Assembly (NCBI GenBank): GCA_913062655.1
Contig: CAJXXO010000002.1
Location: forward strand, 1 to 37,036
DNA from: an uncultured Bacteroidota bacterium
GTDB lineage: Bacteria; Bacteroidota; Bacteroidia; Chitinophagales; S012-47
Direction: 5' to 3'
DNA: 37,036 nucleotides
The notes under the pieces were generated by a model. The model did not search any database, was not told the DNA's origin, and saw only the letters and a program-made list of their open reading frames with translations. The translations under genes were made by a program, and so were the position numbers. Positions within the stretch are counted from its first letter, which is position 1; every line of letters starts with the position of its first letter. Positions 18,068-26,252 of the stretch are shown piece after piece.

Positions 18068-19444
18068 TCAGGGCTCCAACAACTTCACCTCATCCCGGTC
18101 AATGTGGATTACAGTTTTATGTGTTGTGGGGCCACTTTCCAGTTTTAACACGCCTCGAGGGCAGACAGCCGAGCAAATACCACAGCCGACACAACTGGCC
18201 CGTACGATATTTTGCTCGCGTTGGGCGTACCATTTAACATCGATACCCATTTCGCAGTAGGTAGAGCAATTGCCACAAGAGATACACTGACCGCCATTGG
18301 TGGTAATGCGAAAGCGCGAGAAATACTTCTGCAAGATACCCAGGATAGCAGCCTGCGGACAACCAAACCGGCACCATACCCGGGAGCCAAATAACGGGTA
18401 AAAACCCACGCCCACCACTCCGGCAAACACACTGCCGATCAGAAAACCATAGCCCTGCTGCGCTCCTTCTGCCCACTGTTGGGGCAGAAAGGACCATTGC
18501 CAGTTAACCAGTAACCCAACGGTCAAAACCGTAATAACCAGCAATACACCATGAATCAAATAGCGCTCAATTTGCCAGGCACGCAGCGACTTGTCAGACA
18601 AATGGCGGAAGGGATCACCGGCTGTTTCGGCCAGCCCGCCACAACCGCACACCCAGGAGCAGTACCAGCGTTTACCAAAAAAGTAAGTCAATACTACGGT
18701 ACCGGGTACAGCTAGTATCAAAGCCCACCAAAAGAAGAACTGCGCTACGGCAGGCCCTTGTGTCAGGGTGGCAACAGAAGAAGGGAAGAGCACATCGTAG
18801 TCGAGGGGCCAGAAGTAGTGAAAGTATAACTCTTGCCCATTTAGTGCAGCCAGAAAATTGGGTAATACAAAAGCAAATACCAACTGAAAAAACATCACCG
18901 AAAGCGTGCGTACCTGTTGGTAGCGGATATGCCGGTATTTGTACAAAAAGCGAATGCCCATCACCAAAACGGCCAGCGAGTACAGCAACCCATAGGCGAG
19001 CCAGGGGTTGTAATAGCCACCTGTATTTTCCGGTAGTCCACTGCGGCCAAACCAATGCTGGAAAAGGGGGTCTACCAAGGCGATTAAGCTATGTAAGTAC
19101 TCCGGCCACCAGTAGAGTATGATGTAAAATCCGGTAAAGACCAGGCCCAGTATCCAGGCCATTGCGCCCCAGGGTTGGGTAGCAGAGCGATGAAAATTTC
19201 CATCATTGCGGATGCCGGCTGGCCCTTGCCCAAAACGGTAGTAGTAATATGCCGCTCCCCCTCCAATGAGGGATAGCAGCATGCCATAGGCCCACAGGTG
19301 CGCCCACAAACCAGGTAGGGCAACCGGGTGCGCCAAACTACCTACCAAAAGCAAAAGTACACCCAGCCCCAACACGCCCAGGCTGATTCGCTGCGCAGCA
19401 GACATGTCGGAGGGTGGTGTCAGTGATAAGGTATGGTCAGCCAT
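18068..19444 (-). CDS. NapH/CcoG/NosR-like membrane 4Fe-4S binding protein
   Basis: Several TM helices; WYCSWVCGCGGLAETAGDPFRHLSDKS; RVWCRFGCPQAAILGIL; two ferredoxin motifs CISCGNCSTYCEMGIDV and CVGCGICSAVCPRGVLKL. Confidence 0.87.
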   Translation of the reverse strand: MADHTLSLTPPSDMSAAQRISLGVLGLGVLLLLVGSLAHPVALPGLWAHLWAYGMLLSLIGGGAAYYYYRFGQGPAGIRNDGNFHRSATQPWGAMAWILGLVFTGFYIILYWWPEYLHSLIALVDPLFQHWFGRSGLPENTGGYYNPWLAYGLLYSLAVLVMGIRFLYKYRHIRYQQVRTLSVMFFQLVFAFVLPNFLAALNGQELYFHYFWPLDYDVLFPSSVATLTQGPAVAQFFFWWALILAVPGTVVLTYFFGKRWYCSWVCGCGGLAETAGDPFRHLSDKSLRAWQIERYLIHGVLLVITVLTVGLLVNWQWSFLPQQWAEGAQQGYGFLIGSVFAGVVGVGFYPLFGSRVWCRFGCPQAAILGILQKYFSRFRITTNGGQCISCGNCSTYCEMGIDVKWYAQREQNIVRASCVGCGICSAVCPRGVLKLESGPTTHKTVIHIDRDEVKLLEP

Positions 19445-19450
19445 ATAGCA

Positions 19451-20788
19451 TTAGGGTTTGAAGAATAACAGGTCACGTAATTGTCGTTTCTTTTTTGGTA
19501 CAATCGGTGCATCAGGAAACCGCTCTCGATAGGCGTCCAGCAAGGCAGGCGTAAGCGACCGGCTCATTTCAGGATCAAAGTAGAGTGCGGCCCAATGGGT
19601 CATCACCTTCGACAATGGCCAGGCTTCACGAATCATCTTATCCGCTACATCGTGGCGTATGCGTACACCCAATACATTGATGCCCTGCAAAGCATGGGGC
19701 GGAGCCGCAGTGAAGTGCAGGCGGATGCTTTGCCACTGCCGGGCATCTTGCCAAAGCAATGTGTTTTCTGCTGCCGGACGAGAGGGAATAGTCCCGTATA
19801 CCTGGTATTCGATGTCGAAGAATTTGGCCGAATTGTACCAAATGCCGGGTCGGTAAGGTGTGGGGGTGGTGGCCAGGGTGCGGGCTACCGTTTTGCCCAT
19901 CAGCTTACCGGTGTACCATACCGGCTCAATCGCTTTTCTGCCGGGTGGTGGTTGGCGCAGCTCCGCGCAATCTCCAATAGCGTAGATGTCTGGATGAGAG
20001 GTTTGTAAATAGTCGTCCACTAGTACACCTTTATTACAAGCCAGTCCCATCGACTGTGCCAACGCAGCATTGGGGTGTACCCCTACAGCAAGTCCCACCC
20101 ATTGACAAGGAATCACTTCTCCGCCATCAGTCACTACCTCCTTGACACGCCCCTCTTCATCACCCACGATACGCTGCAATTGGGTGGAGAGACGGAGATC
20201 GACCTGGTGCGCTTCAATGTGCCTATCAATCAGTTGTGCTTCCTCTTTGGGTAGTACATTGTCCCAGTAGTTGTCTTCCCGTACCAGCATGGTAACGTGT
20301 ATGCCCCGGCTTTGGAGCATTTCCGCCAGTTCAATACCGATTAGTCCTCCTCCTACCACCACCGCTTGGCGGGTAGAAGCACTCCACTCTTCCAATGCCG
20401 CAAGATCTTGCAAGCTGTACAGACCTTGCACCCCTTGTAAATCCTGACCCGGCCAGTCAAAACGGTTGGAATGTGAACCGGTGGCCAAGATCAGTTTGTC
20501 AAAGGATAGGGGAGCGCTTTGGGACAGGTGAACGGTTTTTGTTGCGGTATCAACTTTAGTTACCCAGTCCTGCAGCAATTGAATGCGGTTTTTGGACCAA
20601 AAGAAATCTTCATACAATTTGGTGTCTTGGTACCGCAGGTGACCCATATACATGTACATCAGCGCGGTGCGCGAAAAGGGATGGGCGCTCTCTCCACTGA
20701 TCATGATAAGCTCATGGTCAGCGCGTTTTCTGAGGTAGCGGGCGGCCGTGGAGCCGGCAATTCCATTTCCTATGATGACAATGCGCAT
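19451..20788 (-). CDS. FAD-dependent NAD(P)/disulfide-type oxidoreductase
   Basis: MRIVIIGNGIAGSTAARYLRK (Rossmann), LILATGSHSNRF, AVVVGGGLIGIELAEML, DIYAIGDCAEL. The track start at 20905 runs into HK sequence; ATG 20788 is preferred. Confidence 0.9.
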   Translation of the reverse strand: MRIVIIGNGIAGSTAARYLRKRADHELIMISGESAHPFSRTALMYMYMGHLRYQDTKLYEDFFWSKNRIQLLQDWVTKVDTATKTVHLSQSAPLSFDKLILATGSHSNRFDWPGQDLQGVQGLYSLQDLAALEEWSASTRQAVVVGGGLIGIELAEMLQSRGIHVTMLVREDNYWDNVLPKEEAQLIDRHIEAHQVDLRLSTQLQRIVGDEEGRVKEVVTDGGEVIPCQWVGLAVGVHPNAALAQSMGLACNKGVLVDDYLQTSHPDIYAIGDCAELRQPPPGRKAIEPVWYTGKLMGKTVARTLATTPTPYRPGIWYNSAKFFDIEYQVYGTIPSRPAAENTLLWQDARQWQSIRLHFTAAPPHALQGINVLGVRIRHDVADKMIREAWPLSKVMTHWAALYFDPEMSRSLTPALLDAYRERFPDAPIVPKKKRQLRDLLFFKP

Positions 20789-20876
20789 AGTTTCTATCTT
20801 GCGGGGTAGCGGGCCATAGCGCCAGTCCCTTGTCAGAAAAGACAAGTTAGTTGTTTTCCTACACGAAATAAATGAC

Positions 20877-21920
20877 TTAGGAGGCCTTTTCCAATGTAAA
20901 AGCAAAGGTGGACCCTTCGTCCTTGGTGCTGCGAACGTTGATGGTTTGATTGTGCGCTTCGATGATGTGTTTTACGATGGATAGCCCCAGGCCGGTTCCG
21001 CCCATGTGGCGACTGCGGCTCTTATCTACCCGGTAGAAGCGTTCAAAGACGCGTGGAAGGTCATCTTTGGAAATACCAATGCCATCATCGGCCACCTCTA
21101 TGAGAATATTGGGGTCCATATCATAGAAACCAATGAGCGTGCGGCCATTTTCGGAGCCGTATTTAATGGAGTTGGTCACCAAATTGACCAGTACCTGGCG
21201 TATGCGGTCACGGTCGCCTAAGACGATAGTTGGCTTTTCGCAACCTTTTTTAAAGCCCAGGGTGATATCATTGGAGTCGGCTTGCATCTCCAGCGATTCA
21301 AATACCTCCTGCGCTAATTGGTAAATGTCGAAAGGGCGCAGCTCCATGGCCAGGGTGCCCGATTCCAAGAGCGAAATGGCTTCCAGGTCTTCGACAATGG
21401 TATTCAGTCGCTCCGCATTCTTTGAGGCTTTGTAGAGGTAGTCCAGGTTGATTTTGTCGTCTTTCAGCCCTCCATCAATGAGGGTATGGATATACCCTTG
21501 CATATTGAAAAGGGGGGTTTTCAGCTCATGTGATACGTTGCCCAGGTACTCCCTGCGGAATTGCTCTGTTTGTTTCAGCTCTTCAATTTCCTTTTGCCGG
21601 TCCGCTGTCCACTCCCGCACCTCAGTCTCCACCTCTTCCAGGAAGTTATCCCGCAAACTGAGCTGTTTTACAGATGATTTGGTGCGCTTGCTGTCGTGTA
21701 TGGCTTTGTAGATAACCTTCACCTTTCGGTAAATGAATTGCTCCAGCATATACATGGTAAAGAGGTAAGCAGCCGGAAAAAATATGATAACCCCCACCAA
21801 CAGCACCCACCAGTCAAAATGGTTGGTAAACCATTGGGCGACCAACATCACCACCAGCATCATAGCGGTTAACACCGCGGCTGATAACAGTGCGATCTGC
21901 CTGGGGGTTGGGTTTTTCAT
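20877..21920 (-). CDS. Membrane sensor histidine kinase, PhoR-like
   Basis: Two N-terminal TM helices; FRREYLGNVSHELKTPLFNMQGYIHTL (H box); LVNLVTNSIKYG (N box); VADDGIGISKDDLPRVFERFYRVDKSRSRHMGGTGLGLSIVKHIIEAH. Confidence 0.93.
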   Translation of the reverse strand: MKNPTPRQIALLSAAVLTAMMLVVMLVAQWFTNHFDWWVLLVGVIIFFPAAYLFTMYMLEQFIYRKVKVIYKAIHDSKRTKSSVKQLSLRDNFLEEVETEVREWTADRQKEIEELKQTEQFRREYLGNVSHELKTPLFNMQGYIHTLIDGGLKDDKINLDYLYKASKNAERLNTIVEDLEAISLLESGTLAMELRPFDIYQLAQEVFESLEMQADSNDITLGFKKGCEKPTIVLGDRDRIRQVLVNLVTNSIKYGSENGRTLIGFYDMDPNILIEVADDGIGISKDDLPRVFERFYRVDKSRSRHMGGTGLGLSIVKHIIEAHNQTINVRSTKDEGSTFAFTLEKAS

Positions 21921-22603
21921 TAATAATCGAGTTTGTAGCCGATGCCTTTGATGGTTTTGATGGCATCGTCACCGAGTTTTTCGCGCAGCTTACGAATGTG
22001 TACGTCAATGGTTCGGTCCCCAACGATCACATCCTTGCCCCAGATTTTACTGAGGATTTCTTCCCGCTTGAATACTTTGCCCGGCTTGGAGGCCAGTAAG
22101 TACAGTAATTCAAACTCCTTTCGAGGCAGGAAAATTTCATTGTTCTCCATGCGCACAATAAACCGCTCCCGATCGATCTGCAAATTGCCCACGCGGATTA
22201 CGCTATCCGTTTCTTCCTTGAGCTGTCTGCGGAGCAAGGCATTTACCCGGCTTACCAAAAGGCGCGGTTTGATAGGTTTGGTAATGTAATCGTCAGCGCC
22301 AACATCGAAGCCGGCAATTTGGGTAAAGTCTTCGTTTCTGGCTGTCAAAAAAGCGATAAGGGTATTTTTGAATTCGGGCAGCGCCCGCAGTTCACGGCAC
22401 GTTTCGATGCCGTCCATTTCCGGCATCATGATATCCAGAAGGATCAAATCGGGTGATTCCAGCTTGGCCTTTTCGATCGCCTCCTGGCCGTTTTCAGCCA
22501 GCACTACCTGGTAGCCTTCCTTCTGTAAGTTGTAGTCCACGAATTCGAGAATATCGGGCTCGTCATCTACGACCAGGATGGTGAATTTTGATTTGCCAGC
22601 CAT
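21920..22603 (-). CDS. OmpR/PhoB-family response regulator
   Basis: ILVVDDEPDILEFVDYNLQKEGYQVVLAENG...LILLDIMMPEMDGIETC...AFLTARNED...GADDYITKP; winged helix FELLYLLASKPGKVFKREEILSKIWGKDVIVGDRTIDVHIRKLREKLGDDAIKTIKGIGYKL. Shares one base with the kinase start (TAATG). Confidence 0.95.
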   Translation of the reverse strand: MAGKSKFTILVVDDEPDILEFVDYNLQKEGYQVVLAENGQEAIEKAKLESPDLILLDIMMPEMDGIETCRELRALPEFKNTLIAFLTARNEDFTQIAGFDVGADDYITKPIKPRLLVSRVNALLRRQLKEETDSVIRVGNLQIDRERFIVRMENNEIFLPRKEFELLYLLASKPGKVFKREEILSKIWGKDVIVGDRTIDVHIRKLREKLGDDAIKTIKGIGYKLDY

Positions 22604-22620
22604 ACCGTTCCAGTTTTTTG

Positions 22621-22628
22621 CAAAGGTA
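22621..22628 (-). promoter_or_regulatory. Bacteroidota -7 element (TACCTTTG) for the response regulator operon
   Basis: Reverse complement of CAAAGGTA; perfect TAnnTTTG, 17 bp upstream of the start codon. Confidence 0.65.
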
Positions 22629-22638
22629 GCGGGCCTTA

Positions 22639-22678
22639 CGTTAAGCTTTCGTTACGCTTGGCTTAGCAAGGTGTTAAT
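22639..22678 (-). promoter_or_regulatory. Pho-box-like array: four half-sites at 11-bp spacing
   Basis: Minus-strand reading ATTAACA CCTT GCTAAGC CAAG CGTAACG AAAG CTTAACG: TAA core repeated every 11 bp, ending 10 nt before the TACCTTTG element. Confidence 0.6.
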
Positions 22679-22772
22679 ATACAGGTAATTTTACCAAACG
22701 GTCAACCGCTGATTTTTATCAACTGTCTAGATTCGAAAAACTGGTATTTTTCCCGTAAATCAAAGTAACCCT

Positions 22773-23690
22773 ATGAAATCAATAAAACGCCTAATGGTTG
22801 CCCTGGACCTTTCCGACATGGACCGGACCCTGGTGCAATATGCCTTTTTCCTGGCTGAGACCATTGACCTGAAGCACCTCGACTTTGTGACAGTGGATGA
22901 GCAGATGGATGAGAGCGATCAGCAAATATTGGCTGAACTCAATCTACAAGTAAGCCCGGAAGTCAACTTCAAAGACTGGGTAGATGAGCTCACAAAGGAG
23001 CATGCTAAGCCGGATCATGTTGACGTGGGGTGTCATTTGCTCACCGGCTCGCCTCTGCATGAATTACTCCGATATGCGCGGGATGAGTCGGTGGATATGA
23101 TATTGGTGGGGGCGAAGCAGCACCAGGATGGTACCGGCATATTGTCGAGTCGATTGGTGCGAAAGGCCCCTTGCTCGGTAATGTATGTGCCGGAAAATCC
23201 ACCCACGGCCATCAAACGAATCCTTATCCCTACAGACTACTCGGAGTACTCCAGGATGGCTTTTGATGAAGTGAAGCTCTTTAAAGACGATTTTCCCGAT
23301 GTTGAAGTGGTGGCCCAACACGTTTATCGTGTGCCTTTGGGCTTTTACAAAACGGGCAAAAGCTATGAGGAGTTTGCACAGATTATGGAAGAGAACAGCA
23401 AAAAGCTGTTTGACCAATTTGTTGAGGAGAACGACCTGGCCGACATGGACCTGAAGCCGCAATTTGTATTGGACGATGACAAGAATCCGGCTGACAAGAT
23501 CGTAGCGCAGGCAGAGGCAGAGAAGGTGGATTTGATGATCATCAGTGCCAAAGGACACACGAGGGCTTCATCAATCTTGTTGGGTAGTACAACAGAGAAG
23601 GTCTTGCGTTTGGACAAGCGCATTCCCGTGATGATTTTGAAGAAAAAAGGAGAGACCCTTAATCTGCTTGATATTTTGTTGAAAATTTAG
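22773..23690 (+). CDS. Universal stress protein, two-domain
   Basis: KRLMVALDLSDMDRTLVQYAFFLAE...DMILVGAKQHQDG...KRILIPTDYSEYSRMAFDE...LMIISAKGHTRASSILLGSTTEKVLRLDKRIPVMILKKK. Confidence 0.9.
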   Translation: MKSIKRLMVALDLSDMDRTLVQYAFFLAETIDLKHLDFVTVDEQMDESDQQILAELNLQVSPEVNFKDWVDELTKEHAKPDHVDVGCHLLTGSPLHELLRYARDESVDMILVGAKQHQDGTGILSSRLVRKAPCSVMYVPENPPTAIKRILIPTDYSEYSRMAFDEVKLFKDDFPDVEVVAQHVYRVPLGFYKTGKSYEEFAQIMEENSKKLFDQFVEENDLADMDLKPQFVLDDDKNPADKIVAQAEAEKVDLMIISAKGHTRASSILLGSTTEKVLRLDKRIPVMILKKKGETLNLLDILLKI

Positions 23691-23698
23691 GAGGCGTC

Positions 23699-24538
23699 AT
23701 GAAAAAGATTCTAGTGGCCTTTGATGGTTCGTACTACTCCGAATCTGCACTCCAGTTTGCCATTGGGCTGGCCAGGCGTGAGGAAGCACAAATTACCGGG
23801 GTATTCCTCGAAGATGTAACGGCTTATCACCAGTTTAGCCCCATATTCGAAGCCCCGGACGCGGTGGGCTTGGCAGAGGATGTAATCCGGGACTTGAAGA
23901 ACGAGGTGCGGGAAAACCTATCCGTGACCGTCAATCGGTTTAAAAAAACCTGTGACCAGGCCGGTATTCCTTACCTCATAGAGATGGAAGAGGGAATCCC
24001 TTCTTTAGAGCTGTTGGAGGAAACGCAATTTGCAGACTTATGTGTAGTAGGTTCAGTAACCTATTTCAGTAACCTCAGCTTTGCCAATGAATCGCGTCTG
24101 CTATCTGATTTATTGGGTAAGGCGCACTGTCCGATTCTTGTGGTACCCGAACAAGCGGAAGAGCTAAAACATGTAATCCTCACTTACGATGGCTCGGCCT
24201 CCTCAGTGTATGCCATAAAACGCTATGTGCAGCTCTTTGCCCGGACCCATTGCCAGCTTCCATCCACCTTGTTGACAGTAGTAAGACACGAAGGCGATAA
24301 ACTACCCCAGGAAGAGGCTTTGGTGGACTACTTGCGGTTGTATTGTGACACCTTGCAGCAACAAACCCTGGTCGGTAAGCCCAGCGAACAAATACTGTAT
24401 ATGGCCAAAACCACTCCGGGTAGTATGGTGGTCATGGGGGGGTATGGGCGAAATGCCTTTAGCCAGTTGCTGAAAAGTTCTGTGGGTAAGAAAGTAGTTA
24501 ATGCCCGAACGGTACCGGTATTGGTAGCGCATGAGTAA
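23699..24538 (+). CDS. Universal stress protein, two-domain
   Basis: KKILVAFDGSYYSESALQFAIGLARREEAQITGVFLED...CPILVVPEQ...MVVMGGYGRNAFSQLLKSSVGKKVVNARTVPVLVAH. Confidence 0.9.
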   Translation: MKKILVAFDGSYYSESALQFAIGLARREEAQITGVFLEDVTAYHQFSPIFEAPDAVGLAEDVIRDLKNEVRENLSVTVNRFKKTCDQAGIPYLIEMEEGIPSLELLEETQFADLCVVGSVTYFSNLSFANESRLLSDLLGKAHCPILVVPEQAEELKHVILTYDGSASSVYAIKRYVQLFARTHCQLPSTLLTVVRHEGDKLPQEEALVDYLRLYCDTLQQQTLVGKPSEQILYMAKTTPGSMVVMGGYGRNAFSQLLKSSVGKKVVNARTVPVLVAHE

Positions 24539-25277
24539 TAGTATGGAGTCCATCCAACAAAAAGAAGATAAGCTGCATGGCAATGGCCTGGGGCAACTCA
24601 AGGTGTACCTCAGTGAGTTTGTCTATGGCGGTATTGATGGTAGTGTGACCACCTTTGCGGTGGTGGCAGGTGCTACGGGGGCCAATTTATCGGTAAACAC
24701 CGTCCTTATCTTGGGTTTTGCCAACTTGATTGCCGATGGGCTATCCATGTCGATAGGCAATTATCTATCAGTCAAGTCAGAGATACAGGAGTTTTATCGA
24801 CACAAGAATATCGAGTACTGGGAGGTGGACAACCTGCCGGAAAAAGAGAAGGAAGAGATACGGGATATCTACCGTGCCAAAGGGTTTACAGGAGAGCTGT
24901 TGGAGCAGGTGGTAGAGACAATAACGGCTAACCGGGAGCGCTGGGTGGATGTGATGATGAAAGAAGAGCTGGAAATGGCTTTGCCGGCAGAATCACCGGT
25001 AAAGAAAGCCGCTGCAACCTTCATCTCCTTCTTTCTGGTAGGCCTGATACCCTTGCTTACCTACGTATGGCATGCGCTTCATCCCATTGTAGAAAGCAGC
25101 TTGTTTACCGTATCTTGTATATTGACCTCAGTGGCCTTTATCCTGATCGGTTGGCTGAAGAGTTACATCACCGAAACCAGTCGCTGGCGGAGTATGGTAG
25201 AGACCTTGCTTTTAGGTGGCGTAGCGGCCATCACCGCCTACTTTGTCGGTGATATCTTAGAGTCTTTATTAACCTAA
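24531..25277 (+). CDS. VIT1/CCC1-family transporter
   Basis: YLSEFVYGGIDGSVTTFAVVAGATGANLSVNTVLILGFANLIADGLSMSIGNYLSVKSE is typical of the VIT family; followed by an acidic cytosolic helical segment and more TM helices. Overlaps the usp stop by 8 bp. Confidence 0.9.
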   Translation: MSNSMESIQQKEDKLHGNGLGQLKVYLSEFVYGGIDGSVTTFAVVAGATGANLSVNTVLILGFANLIADGLSMSIGNYLSVKSEIQEFYRHKNIEYWEVDNLPEKEKEEIRDIYRAKGFTGELLEQVVETITANRERWVDVMMKEELEMALPAESPVKKAAATFISFFLVGLIPLLTYVWHALHPIVESSLFTVSCILTSVAFILIGWLKSYITETSRWRSMVETLLLGGVAAITAYFVGDILESLLT

Positions 25278-25287
25278 ATCCTGCCTT

Positions 25288-26118
25288 ATGAAACGTATTG
25301 TAGTAGCTACCGATTTCTCCTCCATTGCGGATCAGGCATTTCTCTACAGCGCTCACCTGGCGGCCCACTTTGGCGCTGAACTCCACGTGGCGCATGTGGT
25401 ATCTCCCAGCCCTTTCCTGGCACACTCACCAGGAGACCTGATAGATCAAACCCTGAAGGAAATGACCCGGGAAGTGGAGCTACATATGACTGAAATGCAG
25501 CAACAATTACCCCAATCCATAAAGGGAAAGGTTGACTTGGTGTATGAAGTGCGCGAAGGGCTTGTCATAGACCAATTACGCGACATTGCGGATGATGTAG
25601 AGGCGGATCTGATGGTAATGGGTACGCATGGTAAGACCGGCTGGCGAGAAGTATTGATGGGTACCCATGCCGCAGCGATGGTAGGGCGGTTGGACATTCC
25701 CTTGCTACTTGTCCCGCCAAAGACTGACTACAATGGTATGCGGCACATCGTGTACGCTATCGACTATCATGACGTACCAGACCGGGAACTGCAGCAATTG
25801 CAGGTTTGGACCCGTTCCTTCTCTTCCCGGCTCTCGCTTTTGCATGTAGATCAAGAGGAAGGAGAGGTAGATGAGGACCAATTGTTTAGCCTGCGCAACA
25901 CGGTAGCGGCACTGGATGGGGTTGATGATGTAAAGTATGCCTTTATTGAAGGTGACGATGCTTTACTGTCCATCAACGATTGGGTAGAAAGTCATCAGGC
26001 AGACCTGCTGGTAGTGAAGCATCGCAATCAAAATTTCTTTCAGCAGTTGGTCCGGAAGAGCTTGTCGCGCCAAATGACCCGGTACACCAGTATTCCCATG
26101 ATGGTTTTTAGCCAGTGA
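25288..26118 (+). CDS. Universal stress protein, two-domain
   Basis: KRIVVATDFSSIADQAFLYSAHLAAHFGAELHVAHVV...ADLMVMGTHGKTGWREVLMGTHAAAMVGRLDIPLLLVPP. Confidence 0.92.
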   Translation: MKRIVVATDFSSIADQAFLYSAHLAAHFGAELHVAHVVSPSPFLAHSPGDLIDQTLKEMTREVELHMTEMQQQLPQSIKGKVDLVYEVREGLVIDQLRDIADDVEADLMVMGTHGKTGWREVLMGTHAAAMVGRLDIPLLLVPPKTDYNGMRHIVYAIDYHDVPDRELQQLQVWTRSFSSRLSLLHVDQEEGEVDEDQLFSLRNTVAALDGVDDVKYAFIEGDDALLSINDWVESHQADLLVVKHRNQNFFQQLVRKSLSRQMTRYTSIPMMVFSQ

Positions 26119-26157
26119 GAACGAAAAAGCATTGAAAATCAATAGGTTTACCGAGTG

Positions 26158-26197
26158 CTTAACACAAACTTAAAGTACGGGTAAAGGGCCAGTAATA
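26158..26197 (+). promoter_or_regulatory. Pho-box-like array: four half-sites at 11-bp spacing
   Basis: CTTAACA CAAA CTTAAAG TACG GGTAAAG GGCC AGTAATA: TAA cores at 26160, 26171, 26182 and 26193. Confidence 0.6.
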
Positions 26198-26206
26198 TCT
26201 CATATC

Positions 26207-26214
26207 CACCTTTG
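26207..26214 (+). promoter_or_regulatory. Probable -7 element (CACCTTTG, one mismatch to TAnnTTTG)
   Basis: Lies 9 nt downstream of the half-site array and upstream of the ATG at 26253. Confidence 0.4.
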
Positions 26215-26252
26215 CAGGCGAATTGATTCACTCACACAAATCGCAAATCGAT

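Noticed and set aside
22684-22695. Palindrome GGTAA-TT-TTACC between the divergent regulator and usp operons, similar to GGTATT-TT-AATACC before rfbA
   Set aside because: Short and AT-rich; two loosely similar palindromes are not enough to call a second regulator site.
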